From Rhizobium sp. R711 (lineage in GTDB: Bacteria > Pseudomonadota > Alphaproteobacteria > Rhizobiales > Rhizobiaceae), in the NCBI RefSeq assembly GCF_002211365.1, contig NZ_LOKZ01000037.1, forward strand, positions 62,001 to 126,000: a DNA stretch of 64,000 nucleotides, written 5' to 3'. Position 1 is the first letter of the stretch; the number at the start of each line of letters is the position of its first letter. The translations under genes were made by a program, and so were the position numbers. Positions 53,942-63,472 of the stretch are shown one piece after another. Under the pieces are notes generated by a model. That model searched no databases, was not told where the DNA came from, and was given only the letters and a program-made list of their open reading frames with translations.

Positions 53942-53974
53942 CCGGAGTAACGCCTTCGTGAAAGGGCGTGCGGC

Positions 53975-54003
53975 CTTGAACCCCTGTTCCGCCATACTTA
54001 TCT
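53975..54003 (+). promoter_or_regulatory. Possible rpoH promoter
   Basis: CTTGAA (53975-53980) resembles the -35 element used by RpoH and vegetative sigma factors. TTATCT (53998-54003) lies 16 bp from TTGAAC (53976-53981) and could be a vegetative -10, whereas CCATAC at 53992-53997 resembles an RpoH -10 but at short spacing. Suggestive only. Confidence 0.3.
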
Positions 54004-54110
54004 GTACATTGACTTAGTGCGGGCTTGGATAAAGCCGCACGTCCCGGTTTGCCTTTCGACGCAGGGGCGCGTTCCATCGGGAACCGGAATTCAGATAGGA
54101 GGGTGCTTTT

Positions 54111-55019
54111 ATGGCCCGAAATAACTTGCCGTCCATTACCGCCGGCGAAGCCGGTCTCAATCGTTATCTCGACGAGATTCGCAAGTTCCCGATGCTGGAG
54201 CCGCAGCAGGAATATATGCTCGCGAAGCGCTATGCGGAACACGGCGATCGCGAAGCCGCACACAAACTCGTCACCAGCCACCTGCGCCTCGTTGCGAAGA
54301 TCGCGATGGGCTATCGCGGCTATGGCTTGCCGATCGGCGAAGTCGTCTCCGAAGGGAACGTCGGCCTGATGCAGGCCGTCAAGAAGTTCGATCCGGAACG
54401 CGGTTTCCGTCTTGCCACCTATGCCATGTGGTGGATCAAGGCCTCGATCCAGGAATACATCCTGCGTTCCTGGTCCCTGGTGAAGATGGGTACGACCGCC
54501 AATCAGAAGCGACTGTTCTTCAATCTGCGTCGCCTCAAGGGCCGTATCCAGGCCATTGACGACGGTGACTTGAAGCCGGAACACGTCGCTGAGATTGCCA
54601 CCAAGCTGAACGTCTCCGAGGAGGAGGTCGTCTCGATGAACCGCCGCCTGTCGGGCGACGCGTCGCTGAACGCACCGATCAAGGCCTCGGAAGGCGAGTC
54701 CGGCCAATGGCAGGATTGGCTCGTCGACGACCATGACAGTCAGGAAGAGGTTCTGATCGAGCAGGACGAACTCGACACCCGTCGCCGTATGCTGGCGAAG
54801 GCGATGAGCGTTCTGAACGACCGTGAACGCCGTATCTTCGAGGCGCGTCGTCTCGCTGAAGATCCGGTAACGCTGGAAGACCTCTCGTCGGAGTTCGACA
54901 TCAGCCGCGAGCGCGTTCGTCAGATCGAAGTCCGCGCATTCGAAAAGGTTCAGGACGCCGTTCGCAAGGAAGCTCTCGAACGCGCCAAGGCCGTTCGGGT
55001 GGTGGAAGCGACGGCGTAA
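54111..55019 (+). CDS. rpoH: RNA polymerase heat-shock sigma factor RpoH
   Basis: 302 residues: sigma-70 region 1.2 (LNRYLDEIRKFPMLEPQQEY), region 2 (GEVVSEGNVGLMQAVKKFDP, FRLATYAMWWIKASIQEYIL), the RpoH box (QKRLFFNLRRLKGRIQ) and region 4 HTH (VTLEDLSSEFDISRERVRQIEVRAF). AGGAGGG precedes the ATG. It directs RNA polymerase to heat-shock promoters. Rhizobia often have two rpoH genes; the neighbourhood (RluD-like, purA) fits rpoH1 of Sinorhizobium, from memory. Confidence 0.95.
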   Translation: MARNNLPSITAGEAGLNRYLDEIRKFPMLEPQQEYMLAKRYAEHGDREAAHKLVTSHLRLVAKIAMGYRGYGLPIGEVVSEGNVGLMQAVKKFDPERGFRLATYAMWWIKASIQEYILRSWSLVKMGTTANQKRLFFNLRRLKGRIQAIDDGDLKPEHVAEIATKLNVSEEEVVSMNRRLSGDASLNAPIKASEGESGQWQDWLVDDHDSQEEVLIEQDELDTRRRMLAKAMSVLNDRERRIFEARRLAEDPVTLEDLSSEFDISRERVRQIEVRAFEKVQDAVRKEALERAKAVRVVEATA

Positions 55020-55039
55020 CGCTCGATCGTAGTTTAAAC

Positions 55040-55077
55040 AGAAAGGGCGGGACCATTTGGTCCCGCCCTTTCTTTTT
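55040..55077 (+). terminator. Strong intrinsic terminator of rpoH
   Basis: A perfect 15-bp stem at 55040-55054 and 55059-55073 with loop ATTT, ending in TTTTT. The minus strand also gives a stem with T-poor tail, so it may weakly serve the convergent gene. Confidence 0.95.
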
Positions 55078-55094
55078 GTCGATTCGATAGTCGC

Positions 55095-57419
55095 CTACTG
55101 ACTGGTCGATACATCGCCGAAAGCGGCCCATTCCTTAATCGCGGCGTTGAACGCCTCAGCGCCCGTAGTGCCCTTCTGCATTGTCAGAAGTGCACGGCGA
55201 CCGTTGCGATACGTGATCGGAATATCGATCCAGTCGCGGCTTGAAAGGAGATCGAGGTTCGCCTTGCGCGCGTCCGGATAGTCGTTAAGGGCGATCATGT
55301 GGAAATCGTCGGTAATCTTTGCAGGCACAGCAATCAGGGCGTCGCCGCGATCCTGTTCGGTGCGCTTCATCGAAATACGCTGAACGCTTTCGATGGCGCC
55401 GCCTTCAAAATTCGGCGGCAGCGAGAAGACCACCTCGACGATATGGCTGGCCGGCAGCGACGGATCGGAGTTGCGCTTGAACGTCAGCTGTGCCGACAGA
55501 TTGCGTTCCGGAACGGTTACAGTCGCCTGTACCGTCGCTTCCTGCCTGCCGTCGGAACCTGCCTCGTGCTGGAGACTCCAGACGACGGACCCCTGGATGG
55601 CGGTCGGCGAACTCTGACCGATCCGCTCCTCATAGAGGAACATCTTCTCGGTGGAACCTACCGGCGCAGCTTGCGTAGCTCCAGGCGCCGCTGGCGCAGT
55701 CGCAGGCGGGGCATTCGTTGCGGGCGTCGTCGAGGTCACTGGCGGGGTCGTATCCGCCGCTGCAACGTTCTGCTCGGCTACCGACTTTCCTTCGGCCGTC
55801 GGCGTTCCCGGAACGGAAGCGGGGCCGCTGTCCACCTCTGTACCATCGACAAGAAGCCGCTGGTTGAACTTGTTGTTGACGGAAGCGCCATCATTCAAGG
55901 AAGCAACTTCCTTGTTTGCCTCAGCCGGCTTTGCCTCGCTGGTCTGCGGCGTTGTCGCACCGGGCTTGGTGGGCGTCTGCTCGTTCTTCGTGCCCTGCGA
56001 AGGAGCCGCGCTCACGAGGTTCTTCACCATTGACGACAGCGCGTCCTTATTGGTCCAGGCGGCATATCCGCCACCACCGACCACGCCCAGCGCAATGAGA
56101 ATCGTTACGATGGAGCCGATGCCGAAACGGCGGCGCTTCGGCTCCATACGGAGGTTTTTGCCCTGGAACTTGGCAGCAACCGCACTGTCAAGATCGGCCG
56201 CCGGAATGCCGTCATCATCCTCGGCAACGACGCCACGATTGTCGTATCCGCGAAGTGGCTTTGCCTCCTGCCAGGCCGGATTGGTTTCCGAGGCAGATTT
56301 TGCTGCCGGCGCCCCATGAATTTCGGAGAAGAGATCGCCGTCGTCAAAATGGGCGTTGATCGGAACCTTCTTGCCGCTTTCAATCGGCGGCAAGTCGTCG
56401 AAGGCCGCGGACTCCCAGGAGAAGCCCTCATTCGCGGCGGGCATCTTCACGCCGCCTGGCGTATGGTCGATCCCTGCGATGACGTCTTCGAACGCACGTG
56501 CCGCTTCATTTGCGGGAGCAACTGGCGCTGCTTCCGAAAACTGCCTGAGTTCCTCGAGTGCCCAATCCGTCTGCGCATCCTTGGCGGGAGGCGCCGGTGT
56601 TTCCTCCACGGGCTCTGCCCACACCGGATCGAAATGCCCGGCGGCATCTGCCTGGAGCGGCTCCTCCTGGCTGCGATCCACGAATTCCTCCGGAGGACGG
56701 TCCAGCCCAAGGACCGGTTCGACCAGACGGTTGGTCAGATCGTAGTCACGCGCAATCGGCTGCGCCGATTCAGCATAGGTTGGCTCGACCGGTTCGAGCA
56801 GCGGCTCCTCGGGCGCGACAACATGCTCTTCTTGACCGCGCCGATCCTCGTAGACAACCTCTTCGGAATGAGCAGCCTGCCAATGCTCTACAGGCTCGGC
56901 TTCCTCGACGGGAGCCGCCTGCTCCTCATTCGCCCAAGGTTCCTCCTGCTGCGCCGTATGCTCCGGCTCGGCAGCGACAGGTTCCTCATAGTGAGGCGCA
57001 GGCTCGTCGGCCGGCTCTTCGTAGCCAGGTGCTGCCAATTCTTCGGCTTCCACGTGATCTTCGTGGACCGGCGTCGCATGCAACGGCTCCTCGACTACGG
57101 CTTCGTCGGCAAGCGATTCAGGCGCGGCAGCTTCCGGCTCAGGGGCGGCATCGACGCTTGACCCAACGGCAGTCTCATCTGCGAGCGAGGCACCATCGAC
57201 CGGAACGGCTTCGGCATGTTCCGCTTCGACTTCGCGGATTGCAGCTTCGAGCTTTTCAAGCTGCCGTTGCAACATCGCTTCCGGTGGGCGCGGCTTCATA
57301 TTCTCGAGCTGCCGCTGAACAGCACCGCGAGCACGCTCGTAGACTTTCACCCGCATCTCGGGAGTATTTTCAGACAGGCCGTCAACCGCCCGCCGGATAA
57401 CTGCGATAAAATCCGCCAT
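55095..57419 (-). CDS. Acidic repeat-rich single-pass membrane protein of unknown function
   Basis: 774 residues. Residues 1-75 are helical and charged (MADFIAVIRRAVDGLSENTPEMRVKVYERARG). Residues about 75-285 are a Glu/Pro/Ala-rich low-complexity stretch with many EEP, EP and HxE runs. A basic patch PKRRRFGIGS precedes one helix (about 433-453). Then come a Thr/Pro/Ala-rich linker (about 475-600) and a conserved-looking C-terminal domain (about 600-774; MFLYEERIGQSSPTAIQGS, VVWSLQHEAG, AKITDDFHMIALND). The acidic part should be cytoplasmic and the C-terminus periplasmic. Function unknown. It follows purA by 60 bp on the same strand. Confidence 0.8.
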   Translation of the reverse strand: MADFIAVIRRAVDGLSENTPEMRVKVYERARGAVQRQLENMKPRPPEAMLQRQLEKLEAAIREVEAEHAEAVPVDGASLADETAVGSSVDAAPEPEAAAPESLADEAVVEEPLHATPVHEDHVEAEELAAPGYEEPADEPAPHYEEPVAAEPEHTAQQEEPWANEEQAAPVEEAEPVEHWQAAHSEEVVYEDRRGQEEHVVAPEEPLLEPVEPTYAESAQPIARDYDLTNRLVEPVLGLDRPPEEFVDRSQEEPLQADAAGHFDPVWAEPVEETPAPPAKDAQTDWALEELRQFSEAAPVAPANEAARAFEDVIAGIDHTPGGVKMPAANEGFSWESAAFDDLPPIESGKKVPINAHFDDGDLFSEIHGAPAAKSASETNPAWQEAKPLRGYDNRGVVAEDDDGIPAADLDSAVAAKFQGKNLRMEPKRRRFGIGSIVTILIALGVVGGGGYAAWTNKDALSSMVKNLVSAAPSQGTKNEQTPTKPGATTPQTSEAKPAEANKEVASLNDGASVNNKFNQRLLVDGTEVDSGPASVPGTPTAEGKSVAEQNVAAADTTPPVTSTTPATNAPPATAPAAPGATQAAPVGSTEKMFLYEERIGQSSPTAIQGSVVWSLQHEAGSDGRQEATVQATVTVPERNLSAQLTFKRNSDPSLPASHIVEVVFSLPPNFEGGAIESVQRISMKRTEQDRGDALIAVPAKITDDFHMIALNDYPDARKANLDLLSSRDWIDIPITYRNGRRALLTMQKGTTGAEAFNAAIKEWAAFGDVSTSQ

Positions 57420-57479
57420 TCGTACTTTCTCTAAGAGTGCGGCTCGCCCTGCGAACCGCACAAATAATGACCCACGACC

Positions 57480-58778
57480 TTAGTCCTCAAACGGATCGGT
57501 CACAAGTATCGTGTCGTCTCGCTCAGGACTTGTAGACAAGAGAGCGACAGGCGCCCCGATCAACTCTTCGACCTGGCGGACATACTTGATTGCCTGGGCC
57601 GGCAGATCGGCCCAGCTGCGCGCGCCGACAGTCGATTCCTTCCAGCCTTCAAGTGTAACATAGATCGGCTCAACGCGTGCCTGCGCGCCCTGGCTGGCCG
57701 GAAGATGATCGATTTCTTCACCGTCGAGCTTGTAGCCGACGCAGATCTTCAATTCGTCCAGGCCGTCGAGAACATCGAGCTTCGTCAACGCGATCCCGGT
57801 AATGCCGTTGGTTGCAACCGACTGGCGCACCAGCGCCGCATCGAACCAGCCGCAGCGACGCTTACGGCCGGTTACCGTGCCGAATTCGTGGCCCTTTTCA
57901 CCGAGGAACTGGCCAATGTCATCATGCAGCTCGGTCGGGAACGGCCCCTCGCCAACGCGCGTCGTGTAGGCCTTTGTGATGCCGAGGATATAGCCGAGCG
58001 ATCCTGGGCCCATGCCCGAACCGGCCGCAGCCTGACCGGCAACCGTGTTCGAAGATGTTACGAACGGGTACGTGCCATGGTCGATGTCGAGCAGGCTTCC
58101 CTGCGCGCCTTCGAACAGAATGCGGGCGCCCTTGCGGCGCTCCTTGTCAAGGAAAAGCCAAACGGTATCGCGGTAGGGAAGCACGCGATCGGCGATCGAC
58201 GTCAGTTCGGTCATGATCGTGTCGTGGCTGACCTCGACGACGCCAAGGCCGCGACGCAATGCATTGTGATGCGTCAGAATACGGTCGACCTTACCAGGCA
58301 GCGTGTCCAGATCAGCGAGATCCATCACGCGGATGGCGCGGCGGCCGACCTTGTCTTCATAGGCCGGACCAATGCCGCGGCGCGTGGTGCCGATTTTCGT
58401 ACCGCTGTTGGACGCGGCGTCTTCGCGGTAGGCGTCGAGCTCGCGGTGCAGCGAAAGAATAAGCGTTGCGTTGTCGGCAATGCGCAGGTTCTCGGGAGAG
58501 ATTTTTACGCCCTGCTTCTCCAGCTTCTCGATCTCGGCGATCAGCGCATGCGGATCGACGACGACGCCGTTGCCGATCACGGCCATCTTGCCGGGACGCA
58601 CGACGCCGGATGGCAAAAGCGACAGCTTGTAGCTGGTTCCGTCGATAACCAGCGTATGGCCTGCATTGTGTCCGCCCTGATAGCGCACAACGATGTCCGC
58701 ACGTTCCGAAAGCCAATCGACAATCTTGCCCTTGCCTTCGTCACCCCATTGCGAACCGACCACGACTACGTTCGTCAT
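57480..58778 (-). CDS. purA: Adenylosuccinate synthetase
   Basis: 432 residues: MTNVVVVGSQWGDEGKGKIVDWL (P-loop-like GDEGKGK), VRYQGGHNAGHTLV with the catalytic His, GTRRGIGPAYEDK, and the C-terminal LTKLDVLDGLDELKICVGY. It joins IMP and aspartate using GTP, the first step to AMP. Cytoplasmic housekeeping enzyme, complete. Confidence 0.97.
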   Translation of the reverse strand: MTNVVVVGSQWGDEGKGKIVDWLSERADIVVRYQGGHNAGHTLVIDGTSYKLSLLPSGVVRPGKMAVIGNGVVVDPHALIAEIEKLEKQGVKISPENLRIADNATLILSLHRELDAYREDAASNSGTKIGTTRRGIGPAYEDKVGRRAIRVMDLADLDTLPGKVDRILTHHNALRRGLGVVEVSHDTIMTELTSIADRVLPYRDTVWLFLDKERRKGARILFEGAQGSLLDIDHGTYPFVTSSNTVAGQAAAGSGMGPGSLGYILGITKAYTTRVGEGPFPTELHDDIGQFLGEKGHEFGTVTGRKRRCGWFDAALVRQSVATNGITGIALTKLDVLDGLDELKICVGYKLDGEEIDHLPASQGAQARVEPIYVTLEGWKESTVGARSWADLPAQAIKYVRQVEELIGAPVALLSTSPERDDTILVTDPFED

Positions 58779-58975
58779 TCACGTCTTCCTGTTAAAGGCG
58801 GATTTAACCGCACCCTTCTCAAACCCGCGCATCTATAAAGCTTTGTCACGGGGAAAGCGACCCTGTTGTGCCGCCGGAATCGGCTTTTTACGTGACAAAT
58901 CAGCCATCATCGGGCTATTGGCCAATCATACTCTGAGGTTGAGAACCGCATCGCCGTCATCTGGAAGAATCGCCT

Positions 58976-59893
58976 GTGCAGGTCGCCGCCTATATTTCTC
59001 TCGTCGTCGCAGCACTCTGCTGGGGCGGAAACGCGGTGGCGGGCAAGCTCGCGCTTGGTCACGTTAGCCCGATGATGCTGACGTTTCTGCGCTGGTTCCT
59101 TGCGACAGCGCTCATAGCCGCCGTTTCGGTCCCGCAGTTGAAACGCGACTGGCCGATCGTCCGCAGGAATCTGCCGCTGCTCTTCTTTTACGGCGTCATC
59201 GGCTACACGCTTTTCAACGCGATGCTTTACTCGGCCGTCAAGTATACGACCGTGATCAATGTTGCGATCGAGCAGGCCGGCATTCCGATGCTGATCTTCC
59301 TCTTGAATTTCGTCTTCTTCCGCACAGGCGTTTCTGCCGCGCAAATCGTCGGCTTCGCCATGACACTAGGCGGCGTCGCATTGACCGCAGCGCATGGCGA
59401 CCTGACAACCCTGCTGCAACTTGGCCTCAACCACGGCGACGGCCTGATGCTGATCGCTGTCGCCGCCTACTCGGTCTACACCATCTTCCTGCGCTGGAAG
59501 CCGCGGCTCGATTGGCGCACCCTGATGGCTATCCCCGCGCTCGGTGCGACGCTGACCGCAGTGCCGCTTCTTGTTTGGGAGAGCACACAGGGCGCTGTTC
59601 GGCTACCTGACAACAAGGGATGGCTGATTGCCTTCTACACAGCAATCTTCGCCTCCTTGCTTGCGCAGATCCTCTATATCAAGGGCGTCGAGGCAATCGG
59701 CGCAAATCGCGCCGGGCTCTTCATCAACCTTGTGCCGGTGTTCGGAACGCTGTTATCCGTAGCGCTGCTTGGCGAGCGCCTTCAGCCTTTCCATTTGATT
59801 GCGCTTTCGCTCGCCTTGGGCGGCATTGCCATCGCCGAAAAAGGTCGCCCCCAAAAGGCCGCCTCAACCGCCCCCGCCTCGCCTATGGACTAG
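58976..59893 (+). CDS. DMT-family (EamA) transporter
   Basis: 305 residues with ten membrane helices in two EamA repeats (ISLVVAALCWGGNAVAGKLALG; MLIAVAAYSVYTIFLRWK; FINLVPVFGTLLSVALLGERL). Members export amino acids or metabolites; the substrate is unknown. GTG 58976 is the only start covering the first helix. Tail-to-tail with the GNAT gene, their stops sharing a CTAG with a 4-bp overlap. Confidence 0.88.
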   Translation: MQVAAYISLVVAALCWGGNAVAGKLALGHVSPMMLTFLRWFLATALIAAVSVPQLKRDWPIVRRNLPLLFFYGVIGYTLFNAMLYSAVKYTTVINVAIEQAGIPMLIFLLNFVFFRTGVSAAQIVGFAMTLGGVALTAAHGDLTTLLQLGLNHGDGLMLIAVAAYSVYTIFLRWKPRLDWRTLMAIPALGATLTAVPLLVWESTQGAVRLPDNKGWLIAFYTAIFASLLAQILYIKGVEAIGANRAGLFINLVPVFGTLLSVALLGERLQPFHLIALSLALGGIAIAEKGRPQKAASTAPASPMD

Positions 59894-60735
59894 CCGAGTT
59901 CCAGCGTCGTGACGCCGAAGATATTCTTCAGCGGAACGACGGGCGCTGTTCCCCGATACATCCGCGCCGTTTCGAAGACCGGCGCCAAGCCCATGCTCTC
60001 GGCAAGCTCAACCGCCTCGCCATTGCTGGTCGGAATGTCAATGAAGACCTTGGCCCCTTTGGCGTGTGGCGTGAGGGCTGAAAGCAAGGCTGCAGCGCTA
60101 TCCCTGTCGGCGGCAAACAGCGGACCGATCTTGTAGCCGTCGTAACAACGACGGATAGTTCCGTACCCACGAATCTTGCCGCTCTTGCGCACCACCGCCG
60201 AATGCCGGTCCCTGCGCGCCGCACACCATGACGCCACAAACGCCGGCCGCGGTGCGGGAAAGATCGTTGCGTCGTAGCGCAGCAATCCGTCGAGTTTATC
60301 CGATACAGCCTGAGCGGCCAGTGTTGACCCAGGCACGGCCGATATCACGCCGCCGTAGCGAACCGTCCGGTAAGCCTCTTCGAAGCCGGCCTTGCGGTAA
60401 TTGTCCTGCTGCGCGGGGACACCGTCCAGCCCAATGCTGCGGCCTTCCGCGGACGCCACGCCGGCATTCCAGATGGCCCTGCCATAGCCCTTACCCCGAA
60501 AATCGGGATGGACGATATAAAGCCCCAGGAAAGCGAAATCTTCGCCATATTTGACGACGGAAATCGAGGCGACCGGCACCTCCCCTAGCACGCCAACGAA
60601 AAATCCGGACGGGTCCGCATCGTGGAAAGCAACCGAGTCGTCGAGGCCGGGATTCCATCCCTCCTGACGTGCCCACTCGAGCACTAGCTCTAACTCACCG
60701 GGTCGCATCGGGCGAACGGCAAACTCCGAATTCAT
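59890..60735 (-). CDS. GNAT-family N-acetyltransferase with a second C-terminal GNAT-like domain
   Basis: 281 residues. N-terminal GNAT domain (LGLYIVHPDFRGKGYGRAIWNAGV gives the acetyl-CoA loop RGKGYG) and a C-terminal half of the YitH/HolE type (KIRGYGTIRRCYDGYKIGPLFAAD). It should transfer an acetyl group to a small molecule or protein; target unknown. Confidence 0.85.
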   Translation of the reverse strand: MNSEFAVRPMRPGELELVLEWARQEGWNPGLDDSVAFHDADPSGFFVGVLGEVPVASISVVKYGEDFAFLGLYIVHPDFRGKGYGRAIWNAGVASAEGRSIGLDGVPAQQDNYRKAGFEEAYRTVRYGGVISAVPGSTLAAQAVSDKLDGLLRYDATIFPAPRPAFVASWCAARRDRHSAVVRKSGKIRGYGTIRRCYDGYKIGPLFAADRDSAAALLSALTPHAKGAKVFIDIPTSNGEAVELAESMGLAPVFETARMYRGTAPVVPLKNIFGVTTLELG

Positions 60736-61023
60736 GCAACGTCCCTAAATCAGATCGACCGCAAGTTCGCACTTGCGGGACAAATAAAGATCAAAGTCTA
60801 ACAGCCGTAAACCAACCGACGGCGAAGAAACATGTTCACGGCTAAGGCGATCTGCAGCGATCGTCATGAAGCACGACCCGAAAATTCTTCGCATCGCAAC
60901 CATCATGGAACAGGGAGATTACAATCTCAAGATAATTACTTAAGAGAACATGAAGATGCGCCCAGCTTCAGAGTTCAGAGAAGCTTAAGCTGCTCGAAAA
61001 TCGTACGAGCGTCATGTTCGCAT
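60736..61023. other. Gap between the GNAT and greA genes
   Basis: 288 bp with no convincing gene or named site. It should hold the GNAT promoter on the minus strand. AT-rich around 60900-60990. Confidence 0.4.
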
Positions 61024-61509
61024 CTACGCGATGGCGATGACCTCAAGCTCTTGACCACCGAGACTGACGACATCTCCGATCGTCTTGCCGATGAGAGTTC
61101 TCGCCACCGGAGATACAAAGGAAATCGATCCGGCTTTGGGATCGGCTTCATCCTCTCCCACGACCCGATATGTCTGCACGCGCCCGTCGTCCCGGCTGAA
61201 GGTCACGGTGCTTCCAAAGGCAACGGTATCAAATGAAATCGGATCAGGCATAACCTGCGCCGTGCGGACGCGCGTAGTAAAGTAGCGTAGATCCCGTAAC
61301 GGGTTCGCTGCTTGCCGCCGCCGCTCATTTACATCTTCGATCGTGCTCGCGGCATCATAGGCCTCGCGCGCTTGCTGCAGTTGCAATTCCAGAGCCTTCA
61401 GGCCCGCTTCCGTAACGAGGTTCGGATGCGACGAAATTGGACGGTCAGGCAAAAGTGTCTCCGAAGCAGCTTCGGCACTTTCCTCTTTGACGAAGGCAAC
61501 ACTCAATTT
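61024..61509 (-). CDS. GreA/GreB-family transcription elongation factor
   Basis: 161 residues: an N-terminal helical hairpin (LELQLQQAREAYDAASTIEDVNERRR, acidic tip) and a C-terminal FKBP-like domain (FGSTVTFSRDDGRVQTYRVVGEDEADPKAGSIS ... LIGKTIGDVV). Such factors bind the RNA polymerase secondary channel and stimulate transcript cleavage. TTG 61509 (MSVAFVKEES) has AGCGGAG 8 nt upstream and is preferred over TTG 61542. It is a shorter, divergent member beside the usual greA of rhizobia, so an Rnk/GreA-like paralogue is possible. Confidence 0.8.
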   Translation of the reverse strand, partial: KLSVAFVKEESAEAASETLLPDRPISSHPNLVTEAGLKALELQLQQAREAYDAASTIEDVNERRRQAANPLRDLRYFTTRVRTAQVMPDPISFDTVAFGSTVTFSRDDGRVQTYRVVGEDEADPKAGSISFVSPVARTLIGKTIGDVVSLGGQELEVIAIA

Positions 61510-61542
61510 CGAAACTCCGCTCTTTGGTCTCTGATTTCGCAA

Positions 61543-61833
61543 CGCTCAGCCGATGGGTCGCGATTGATCGAAACAACGCATATTCCGCAATGGCGTGACA
61601 CCGGTTGTTAGGCTGTCGCCGTTGCAGTCGATCTTATACCATCTCGTCCAATGGTCACAGCCGGGCAAGAACAACGACCGCACCTCCCGTTCCGAACGAA
61701 CCGCCTGAGCGGCCCGATTGCCGCAAGCCGCCATGGCTAGTTTCGGCAAATGGGTTTGGCTACCCGGCTGATTTTCCCCGCTTGCTCCAATCGAAATAGG
61801 ATCACATTCCCATTCATCGCTGTGGAGCCTTTC
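61543..61833. other. Gene-poor stretch before the pseudogene pair
   Basis: 291 bp with no intact gene. Open frames on both strands look like remnants or shadows. The frame leading into the GDSL remnant is open from 61750, so part of that decayed gene may begin here. Confidence 0.4.
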
Positions 61834-62785
61834 ATGTTTCTCGGTCTCAGTGTCAGTCCAATTCAGCCAGCGCATCGCGCCATGCCGAAACAACGTTCCG
61901 CTGTCGCCTTCGGAGATAGCCTGACAGCGGGCGCCGGCGCATCGTCCCCCTACCACTCCTACCCCGCGTTGGCGGCCTCTTTGTTCGACCCGCCTCGTAT
62001 TATCCTCAATCGCGGCATGGGTGGCCAGACGTCCACCCAGATCGCCGCTCGTCAGGGAGGCAAGCCGTTGCTGCTCGCGGTGCAGGGTCCCGAATCCAAG
62101 AACCTGTTTCCGCGTACCCGCGACTGGATGGCTTCCTTTGACGCCGGTGTCATCAACGGACTGGCTCACGAGTTGGTAGCCCTCGGGCATCGACGACGCC
62201 GGGCTCCCCTACGGCGACGTTCGCATTCATGGAACAGCGACCGCCACGTTCACGGATGTCGGACGACAGATATATGGCTCCATAGCCGCAAACCGCGAAG
62301 TCGAACCAGGTAGCCACTGGACCATATCGGGCGAGGCTCAACTCAGCGGCGGCTCGACCAGCGGCGTGAACGGCTTCAATCTCCCACTCATTCAGGCGGA
62401 CGAACCCGGAGGATATCTCAACGAGATTGCATCCTTTAGCTTCCCGCTCGACGGCACGCGCAATAGCATGTCCGGAAGCGGCGAAACAACCCACACTTAT
62501 ATTCGATCGACATTTCTGCTGAGCGTCACGACCGGCAGCGCCATCGACATAAAGCTCCGCATTTTCCCCGGTCAATTCGAGGCTGGCCCGCTGCGCACAT
62601 CGCTGGAGCCCACACCCGGTGACGGCACAATCGCGCCCTACAGCCCCCCATTCTCGATGAAATCTCGTTTCGTCAACGGCACGGAGGGTTGGGCCCCTCG
62701 CCTTCAGGATGGCAACGCGACGCCACTGCGGATACCGGCCGAAACAGCGCTCGCCACTTTGGCTTCAACCTGCTTCTTGATGTAA
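61834..62785 (+). pseudogene. Frameshifted GDSL/phage-tail-fibre-like remnant
   Basis: ATG 61834 leads to VAFGDSLTAGAGASS, the GDSL/SGNH hydrolase block I, then NRGMGGQTSTQIAARQGG, a form seen in rhizobial prophage tail proteins. After about 62170 the sense shifts to another frame: GLPYGDVRIHGTATATF, HWTISGEAQLSGG, and QFEAGPLRTSLEPTPGD, close to the Q-E-G-x-x-x-T-S-P-T block common in phage tail fibres. The Asp-His part of a GDSL site is missing. The final 25 or so codons read antisense to a Wzz remnant, so the true end of homology is near 62700. Confidence 0.65.
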
Positions 62786-63280
62786 ACGGCCGTCACAAGA
62801 TTCGCGAGCCGCGCGGCTTTCTCCGCATCGTCCGATGCTACTCCCACGCCGATGAGGTAGGTCAAGCCTTCGCCGCGAACCCGAACGGCGTCCTTGAAAG
62901 TCGACAATACCTCCCCAGCCGCCGTGTCGCCTGAGGCCGCGTTAGCACCGAATCCAATCCTGGACAGTAGCCGGTCCTTGAAGCGGTTGGATGCGAACTC
63001 CGGGTCAGCAAGCAGATTGCCGTCCTTGATCGCCTCCACCAACGCCGCATCGGATTGAATGATACGAACCTCGCCTTCCACTCGGGAGTTGTCGGTAAGC
63101 CCGTTTGTGGTGGCGGCGTCCAGGTCGAGGAGATTCTTTGAACTTGTATCGACAAGAACCACGACTGCGCGGTGTAGCGAGGCGTGAGCGAGAAGACCAG
63201 GGTGATGCTCACCAGGAAGATTGGTAGTCCCACTAGCAATATTGTCCGAGCTTGCCGGTGGGCCAATCCAAATCAGTATT
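62704..63280 (-). pseudogene. Wzz/ExoP-type polysaccharide chain-length protein remnant
   Basis: One frame gives a membrane anchor RTILLVGLPIFLVSITLVFSLTPRYTA, and a second, one base off, continues VVVLVDTSSKNLLDLDAATTNGL, EVRIIQSDAALVEAIKDGNLLADPEF and GVGVASDDAEKAARLANLVTAVYIKKQVEAK. This is the N-terminal Wzz domain of ExoP/BY-kinase proteins, broken near 63160. It stops at about 62758, losing the rest of the Wzz region and any kinase domain. Confidence 0.75.
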
Positions 63281-63472
63281 CGGAGGTCTGCGACATCGTT
63301 CATGCGAATGCAAACCCTCAACAAGCTACAGCTGAATACTCGCTTAGGTTTTATCGCGCAAACAACTACCACAACAGAAACGCTTCACAACCAGAGATAA
63401 GCCTATTGGATTATCACCCTCCGCATTCGAATGGGGCCAGTGGGATGGCAATAACCAGCCCACTGGATTCGC

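Noticed and set aside
61546..61800. Tryptophan-rich open frame on the minus strand before greA
   Set aside because: No ribosome site, no recognisable domain and opposite to the GDSL remnant; most likely a shadow or debris.
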